The notes under the pieces are model-generated. The model was not told where the DNA came from, ran no database searches, and worked only from the letters and a program-made list of their open reading frames with translations. Below, piece by piece: positions 6,548-9,954 of a stretch of DNA of 9,954 bases. A program made the position numbers and the translations under genes. Within the stretch, counting starts at the first letter, position 1; each line of letters begins with the position of its first letter. Source of the DNA: an uncultured Fusicatenibacter sp. (GTDB lineage Bacteria; Bacillota; Clostridia; Lachnospirales; Lachnospiraceae); assembly GCA_902493585.1 (NCBI GenBank), contig CABUPZ010000087.1, forward strand, positions 1 through 9,954. Reading direction: 5' to 3'.

Positions 6548-7381
6548 ATGCAGCATCAGACGATAACAAAGGTGGAGGATCTTGTTTTCCAGTATCCTCA
6601 TCACCGTGAAGCGGTGAAAGAACTGATTTCCATTTTCCGGGAAAAGGAAGGTGTGATCGCGCTGGTATTCGGCGGATCTGTGGCAAAGCACATGGAGCGG
6701 GAGGATTCCGATATTGACGCGATGGTGATCGTGACAGAGGAATTTTATGAAAGGAAGAGAGCGGTCAATTGTATTGCGGAATGTATTTCCATGGGAGACT
6801 GTGCGTATCCCGGCGGCTACTTTGATGTAAAATATATGACAAAGGATTATATCCGGGACGCGGCGGAAAGAGGAAGCGAGCCCACAAGAAATTCCTTTAT
6901 CGGCTCCCATGTACTGTTTTCCGCGGACGAAGAGGTGACGGAACTGGTAAGCAGAATCCCCGTTTTCCAGAAGCAGGAGTTTGAGGAGAAGATGCTTTCT
7001 TTCTTCAGTAACCTTCAGCTGAATTATAATTATTTCTGGAAAGCCTGCAAGCCAGAGGGCTATATGAAACTCAAGGTCGCTTCTGATATCGTGTACAGCC
7101 TGTACCGGATGGTACTGCAGGAAAATGAGATTCTGTTTCCATGCAACCGCCGCCTGGAGCAGTTTGTGAAACTGGCGCCGGACCAGCCGGAGCATCTGGT
7201 GGAATACTGTGAGAAATTCTGCCGGACCCTGGAGGATGAGCCTCTGGACAAGGCAGTGGAAGCATGGAAGGCATGGACCCATTACCAGTATCCGACAGAT
7301 TCCGCAGTCTGCCAGAGCCGCTATTGTGACGACTTTGAACAGTGGTGGAGAGTTCCGCGCCCATTGGTCAGCGAGTGGTAA
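6548..7381 (+). CDS. Nucleotidyltransferase-fold protein, possibly antibiotic-modifying
   Basis: A 277-aa soluble protein. The N-terminal domain has the polymerase-beta-type nucleotidyltransferase motif: Gly43-Ser44 in VFGGSVAKHM, then Asp55 and Asp57 in DSDIDAMV. Asp93 in YFDVKYM is a candidate third metal ligand. The pattern is shared by aminoglycoside and lincosamide adenylyltransferases and by uncharacterised relatives. The remaining half (about 140-277) is helical and rich in aromatic residues (NYNYFWKA at 168-175, and WKAWTHYQY), as in the substrate-binding C-terminal domain of such enzymes. The ATG at 6548 follows AGGGAGG at 6532-6538. It sits 24 bp after an ABC-F gene on the same strand with no promoter or terminator between, so an operon is likely. 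The single-chain two-domain build argues against the antitoxin half of a HEPN/MNT toxin pair. The substrate is unknown. The gene converges on a blaR1-like remnant, overlapping it by 14 bp, with no clear terminator. Confidence 0.8.
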   Translation: MQHQTITKVEDLVFQYPHHREAVKELISIFREKEGVIALVFGGSVAKHMEREDSDIDAMVIVTEEFYERKRAVNCIAECISMGDCAYPGGYFDVKYMTKDYIRDAAERGSEPTRNSFIGSHVLFSADEEVTELVSRIPVFQKQEFEEKMLSFFSNLQLNYNYFWKACKPEGYMKLKVASDIVYSLYRMVLQENEILFPCNRRLEQFVKLAPDQPEHLVEYCEKFCRTLEDEPLDKAVEAWKAWTHYQYPTDSAVCQSRYCDDFEQWWRVPRPLVSEW

Positions 7382-7634
7382 GAATTTTAAGGGAAGCGGT
7401 GGTTCCTCCAATCAGTGTCTGCTCCGGTTCCTGTACCGGTCCATCGGAAAAGAGTCGGCAGAAATCTTCGTAGGTCTCGCTCTGAGGCCACAGGGCTCCG
7501 TAGGCGGTTTCGAAGATTCCTGCTGCCAAGAGGATGGATGCGAAAAAGAGGATCCTCTGTATCGGATCTGCACTGTCTGCGGGATTGGCGGCGGTTATAC
7601 TCATATTCAGAATGGTAAGAAAACAGGCAGTCAT
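7368..7634 (-). pseudogene. Truncated BlaR1/MecR1-like (M56) sensor remnant
   Basis: This 88-aa frame starts one base after the blaI-type stop, where the blaR1 sensor gene normally begins. Its first residues, MTACFLTILNMSITA, match the usual N-terminus of clostridial M56 sensor proteins, whose first membrane helix should follow. Instead the frame jumps to NPADSADPIQRILFF, one weak hydrophobic helix (about 26-43), and a tail ending ILTTR. A typical sensor is 400 aa or more, with four membrane helices and an HEXXH zinc protease site. None of the protease motif is present, and the other two frames show no continuation. The best explanation is a large internal deletion, but a new small membrane protein made from the remnant is possible. 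Its 3' end overlaps the convergent nucleotidyltransferase gene by 14 bp. The shared N-terminus is recalled family knowledge, not an alignment. Confidence 0.55.
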
Positions 7635-7635
7635 C

Positions 7636-8010
7636 TCAATCTTCGCCCTCCTCTTCCTGATATTCGTCGATCATCCGGCGGATTTCTTCGGCCTGCTTCC
7701 GGTTCAGTTTCCCGTTTCCGATAAAAGCAGCCAGAAATTTCGGCAGGGAACCGGCAAAAGCTCCGTCTACCAGCTGTCTTCCCTGGTGACCGTAAAATTC
7801 CTCCCGGCTGATACGCGATGAGACAATCCGATTTTGGTTTTGAAAAATTTCTTTTTCACATAACCGACGCAGGACCGTATAAGTGGTTGTTGGTTTCCAG
7901 TTCAGTTCTTTTTCGCAGAGACGGACCAGATCGCCGGAAGAAATCGGCTCGTTTTCCCAGATCAGATCTGCGAAAAGGGCTTCCGTCCGTGCCAGATGAT
8001 AGTCAGTCAT
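7636..8010 (-). CDS. BlaI/MecI/CopY-family repressor
   Basis: A 124-aa winged-helix repressor, a normal length for the family. Residues 8-70 form the DNA-binding domain. The recognition helix region is NWKPTTTYTVLRRLCEK (37-53), where most family members have a similar W-x-x-T-T-hydrophobic pattern, followed by a wing (about 54-72). Residues 80-118 should form the helical dimerisation domain, ending in an acidic tail. In the classic system a beta-lactam binds the BlaR1 sensor, whose protease then leads to cleavage of this repressor. The usual sensor gene downstream is here reduced to a remnant, so the repressor may be constitutive or answer to a sensor elsewhere. The ATG at 8010 is supported by GGAGGAGG (8019-8026) with 8-nt spacing. 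A BlaI-type operator over its promoter suggests autorepression. A beta-lactamase gene is not seen nearby. Confidence 0.88.
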   Translation of the reverse strand: MTDYHLARTEALFADLIWENEPISSGDLVRLCEKELNWKPTTTYTVLRRLCEKEIFQNQNRIVSSRISREEFYGHQGRQLVDGAFAGSLPKFLAAFIGNGKLNRKQAEEIRRMIDEYQEEEGED

Positions 8011-8059
8011 TTCAGATACCTCCTCCTATAAAGAAAGGTTAAAAATGATTACGGAAATC

Positions 8060-8078
8060 ACTCTACAATTTGTAGAGT
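8060..8078. promoter_or_regulatory. Predicted BlaI/MecI-type operator
   Basis: ACTCTACAA and TTGTAGAGT form a perfect 9-bp dyad around one T. The core TACA-nnn-TGTA resembles the TACA/TGTA half-sites known for BlaI and MecI. It overlaps the spacer and -10 box of the blaI promoter, and also a weak possible + strand promoter (TTGTAG 8070-8075, 16-bp spacer, TAGAAT 8092-8097) facing the RNA methyltransferase gene. One dimer could therefore repress in both directions. Confidence 0.75.
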
Positions 8079-8088
8079 AAAAAGTCAA
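8060..8088 (-). promoter_or_regulatory. Promoter of the blaI-type gene
   Basis: On the - strand TTGACT (8088-8083) is followed by a 17-bp spacer and TAGAGT (8065-8060). The start of transcription would be near 8053, giving a leader of about 43 nt. The leader begins with a second small dyad, TGATT-n5-AATCA (8046-8060), of unknown meaning. Confidence 0.6.
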
Positions 8089-8153
8089 TCATAGAATTGA
8101 GAAAAAAAGAAGTAACCGCCAGGCAACTGAGCAGTTACGGAAAGGATTCAAGT

Positions 8154-8996
8154 ATGTCGAAGATTATAGAAATTACAGATTTTCATGCGCCGGAACTGGA
8201 TATCTATGCCAGACTGACAGAAGGGCAGCTCCTGAACCGCCATGAGCCGGAAAAAGGGATGTTTATCGCGGAAAGCCCGAAAGTCATCGAGCGGGCCCTG
8301 GATGCCGGATACGTTCCGGTTTCTTTCCTGGTGGAACACAGGCATCTGGAAAGCCAGGCGAGGGATCTGATCCGCAGGTGTCCGGAGGTTCTGGTGTATA
8401 CCGCCGAATTTGATGTGCTGACCCAGCTGACAGGCTTTCAGCTGACCCGGGGCATGCTGTGCGCAATGCACAGACGCCCTCTGCCATCCGTGAAGGAAAT
8501 CTGTGCCGGCGCAAAACGGATCGCTGTCCTGGAAAATGTGGTAAATCCTACCAATGTGGGAGCGATCTTCCGCTCGGCCGCGGCTTTGCATGTGGACGCT
8601 GTGCTCCTGACGGAGGCATGCAGCAATCCATTGTACCGCCGTTCCATCCGTGTCAGCATGGGAACAGTTTTTCAGGTGCCCTGGACTTACCTGTCGGGAG
8701 AGACTTCCTGGCCGCATCCGGGCATCCATGTACTCCGTGAAATGGGATATCGGACGGCGGCTCTGGCGCTCTGTGACGATTCTGTCCGGTTGGACGATCC
8801 TCAACTTGCGCAGGAAGAACGACTGGCGATCATTCTCGGAACGGAAGGGGACGGCCTGGCGGATGCTACGATCGCAGACTGCGACTATACCGTCCGCATC
8901 CCCATGGCGCATGGCGTGGACTCTCTGAATGTGGCGGCGGCAAGCGCGGTGGCGTTCTGGCAGCTGTGTTCACAGCATATTGAAGGCAGAACGTAA
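8154..8996 (+). CDS. SpoU/TrmH-family RNA 2'-O-methyltransferase
   Basis: A 280-aa enzyme of the SPOUT class that uses S-adenosylmethionine to methylate the ribose 2'-OH of rRNA or tRNA. The N-terminal substrate-binding domain (about 20-108) includes FIAESPKVIERAL, the usual entry of this group. The catalytic domain has motif 1 VLENVVNPTNVGAIFRSA (125-142) with Asn134 and Arg140, motif 2 IILGTEGDGL (226-235) and motif 3 IPMAHGVDSLNVAAASAVA (249-267), which builds the knot and the cofactor pocket. The ATG at 8154 has AAAGGA at 8140-8145; the frame is open to a TTG at 8097, but that start lacks a ribosome-binding site. It is divergent from the blaI-type gene, whose operator may touch its promoter. 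A specific rRNA target, or a resistance role like thiostrepton methyltransferases, cannot be deduced. No missing motif was seen. Confidence 0.92.
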   Translation: MSKIIEITDFHAPELDIYARLTEGQLLNRHEPEKGMFIAESPKVIERALDAGYVPVSFLVEHRHLESQARDLIRRCPEVLVYTAEFDVLTQLTGFQLTRGMLCAMHRRPLPSVKEICAGAKRIAVLENVVNPTNVGAIFRSAAALHVDAVLLTEACSNPLYRRSIRVSMGTVFQVPWTYLSGETSWPHPGIHVLREMGYRTAALALCDDSVRLDDPQLAQEERLAIILGTEGDGLADATIADCDYTVRIPMAHGVDSLNVAAASAVAFWQLCSQHIEGRT

Positions 8997-9006
8997 TTCA
9001 TTTGTG

Positions 9007-9035
9007 CTGACAGAAAAAAGACGTAAGAATTTATT
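9007..9035 (+). promoter_or_regulatory. Possible promoter of the two-component operon
   Basis: CTGACA (9007-9012), a 17-bp spacer and TTTATT (9030-9035) lie in the 99-bp gap before the response regulator gene. The -10 match is four of six bases, so this is a weak assignment. The region is A/T-rich and no clear terminator for the methyltransferase gene was found before it, so read-through is possible. Confidence 0.3.
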
Positions 9036-9095
9036 AAAGACTTTTCTGGGGATCCATGATAGGATAGAAGAAAGAAATTGAAAGAGGACAACAAG

Positions 9096-9794
9096 ATGAA
9101 AGAAACAAATATACTGGTCGTTGACGACGAAAAAGAAATTGCTGATCTTCTGGAAATCTATCTGATCAGCGATGGATTTCAGGTAAAGAAAGCTTACAGC
9201 GCGGCGGAAGGTCTGAAGATGCTGGAGGAACAGCCCATCGATCTGGTGCTTCTGGATGTGATGATGCCGGATATGGACGGGATCACCATGTGCCGAAGGA
9301 TCCGTGAGACGAACAATATTCCGATCATTATGGTGAGCGCCAAGACACAGGAACTGGATAAGATTGTAGGACTGACCAACGGAGCGGACGATTACGTGTC
9401 CAAGCCTTTCAATCCTCTGGAACTGATGGCAAGGGTCAAATCACAGCTTCGCCGCTACCGGGAACTGAATCCGTCCCGGCCTCAGGAGAATCAGGATGTG
9501 ATCCGGCTGAAGAATGTGGAGATCAACAAGGTCACCCATCAGGTGGTATGCTACGGGGAAAATGTCAAACTGACTCCCATTGAGTTTGACATTCTATATC
9601 TGCTGGCATCCAATCCGGGCCGTGTGTTCAGCACCGATGAAATTTTTGAGCGCGTCTGGCATGAAAAATTTTATGAGGCAAACAATACGGTCATGGTACA
9701 TATCCGGCGCCTGCGCGGAAAGATGAAGGATGACACAAGAGAAGAAAAAATCATCACAACGGTCTGGGGAGTGGGATATAAAATTGAAGCTTGA
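9096..9794 (+). CDS. VanR-like OmpR/PhoB-family response regulator
   Basis: A 232-aa DNA-binding response regulator. The receiver domain (about 4-118) has the acidic pair Asp10-Asp11, phospho-acceptor Asp54 in LVLLDVMMPD, switch Ser81 in IIMVSAK and Lys103 in DDYVSKPF, all as needed for phosphorylation. The output domain (about 132-230) is an OmpR-type winged helix with LTPIEFDILYLL, a recognition helix NNTVMVHIRRLRGKM and a C-terminal WGVGYKIE hairpin. The segments EKEIADLLEIYL and DKIVGLTNGADDY resemble VanR of vancomycin resistance clusters, but related regulators without a glycopeptide role are common in clostridia. The ATG at 9096 follows AGAGG (9082-9086). The ORF could also start at a TTG at 9078, which is less likely. 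Its stop overlaps the start of a histidine kinase gene by 11 bp, so they are one operon. No vanH/A/X-like genes are in the window. Confidence 0.93.
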   Translation: MKETNILVVDDEKEIADLLEIYLISDGFQVKKAYSAAEGLKMLEEQPIDLVLLDVMMPDMDGITMCRRIRETNNIPIIMVSAKTQELDKIVGLTNGADDYVSKPFNPLELMARVKSQLRRYRELNPSRPQENQDVIRLKNVEINKVTHQVVCYGENVKLTPIEFDILYLLASNPGRVFSTDEIFERVWHEKFYEANNTVMVHIRRLRGKMKDDTREEKIITTVWGVGYKIEA

Positions 9795-9954
9795 TTTTAT
9801 CAAAACATTCGGAGAACGTGTTGTTGTTTATCTGATTGCCTGCGCCGGCATCACGCTGGGCGCGGTTCTTGCGGTGGCATGGGTGATCAATTCTGTGGAA
9901 CAGTATCTGCGGAACAGCGGGTACCGAAGCGTGATGCTTGGACCTGACGGACTC
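9784..9954 (+). CDS. Sensor histidine kinase, N-terminal part (truncated by window end)
   Basis: The first 57 codons are open to the end of the window. The frame begins with a TTG at 9784 that overlaps the response regulator stop by 11 bp. No ATG lies nearby in this frame, and a GTGGGA stretch about 8 nt upstream may serve as ribosome-binding site. The visible product has a short basic start (LDFIKTFGER), one membrane segment at about 11-34, rich in Val, Ala and Gly, and the beginning of an extracellular region (VEQYLRNSGYRS). This is the usual N-terminus of a membrane-bound kinase encoded after its regulator. The kinase domains lie beyond the window, so the assignment rests on position and topology. 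The downstream gene may be long. An ATG start further along would leave no room for the membrane segment, so TTG is preferred. Confidence 0.7.
   Translation, partial: MKLDFIKTFGERVVVYLIACAGITLGAVLAVAWVINSVEQYLRNSGYRSVMLGPDGL

Noticed and set aside
6548..7381. MNT antitoxin of a HEPN/MNT toxin-antitoxin pair
   Set aside because: The protein is 277 aa with a helical second domain, longer than a minimal MNT antitoxin, and no HEPN gene is adjacent.
5975..7411. 478-codon open frame on the - strand opposite the ABC-F and nucleotidyltransferase genes
   Set aside because: It spans two clear genes on the other strand and has the low-quality composition of a shadow frame; no ribosome-binding site or domain was recognised.
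7382..7630. A + strand gene in the gap after the nucleotidyltransferase gene
   Set aside because: The + strand frames there are Arg/Ser-rich without a ribosome-binding site or recognisable motif; the - strand remnant explains the region better.
8097..8153. TTG-initiated extension of the RNA methyltransferase
   Set aside because: The added residues are mostly basic and lack a ribosome-binding site; ATG 8154 has AAAGGA upstream and fits family starts.

Overview
The window looks like chromosomal DNA of a Gram-positive, gut-type clostridium, probably Lachnospiraceae. The basis is the moderate GC content, strong AGGAGG-type ribosome-binding sites, short intergenic gaps, and the protein families present: a ppx-ppk pair, a YitT-type membrane protein, an ABC-F ATPase, a BlaI/MecI repressor and a VanR-like response regulator. 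No rRNA, tRNA, CRISPR array, transposase or phage gene was seen. The genus is an inference.

Left part (1-3240, + strand): the 3' end of a Ppx/GppA-type phosphatase gene, then a full polyphosphate kinase gene (ppk1), then a 43-codon ORF that overlaps the ppk1 stop. Together they form a polyphosphate metabolism operon, closed by a long hairpin terminator that probably also ends the convergent merR gene.

Centre-left (3268-4860): a MerR-family regulator with a GyrI-like ligand domain (- strand) is divergent from a short YitT-family membrane protein (+ strand). Their shared 80-bp gap holds a well-formed MerR-type promoter. It has TTGACA, a 19-bp spacer and TATTAT, with a dyad in the spacer that also covers the merR -10 box. 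This suggests autoregulation and ligand-dependent induction of the membrane protein gene.

Centre (4860-7381, + strand): a two-gene operon of an ABC-F ATPase and a nucleotidyltransferase-fold protein. It is preceded by its own promoter and a leader that can fold into a GC-rich hairpin just before the ribosome-binding site. ABC-F proteins act on ribosomes, and nucleotidyltransferases of this kind often modify antibiotics, so an antibiotic-response operon is a reasonable but unproven reading.

Right part (7368-9954): on the - strand, a blaI/mecI-type repressor gene is followed with a 1-nt gap by an 88-codon ORF. That ORF starts like a BlaR1/MecR1 M56 sensor but lacks almost all of it, so the repressor seems to have lost its usual partner in cis. 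A near-perfect BlaI-type operator lies over the blaI promoter. To its right on the + strand are a SpoU/TrmH-family RNA 2'-O-methyltransferase, a VanR-like OmpR-family response regulator and the start of its histidine kinase, which runs off the window.

No clearly new system is proven. The best leads are the ABC-F/nucleotidyltransferase operon with its structured leader, the BlaI repressor with a collapsed sensor gene, and the MerR/YitT divergent pair with its readable operator.
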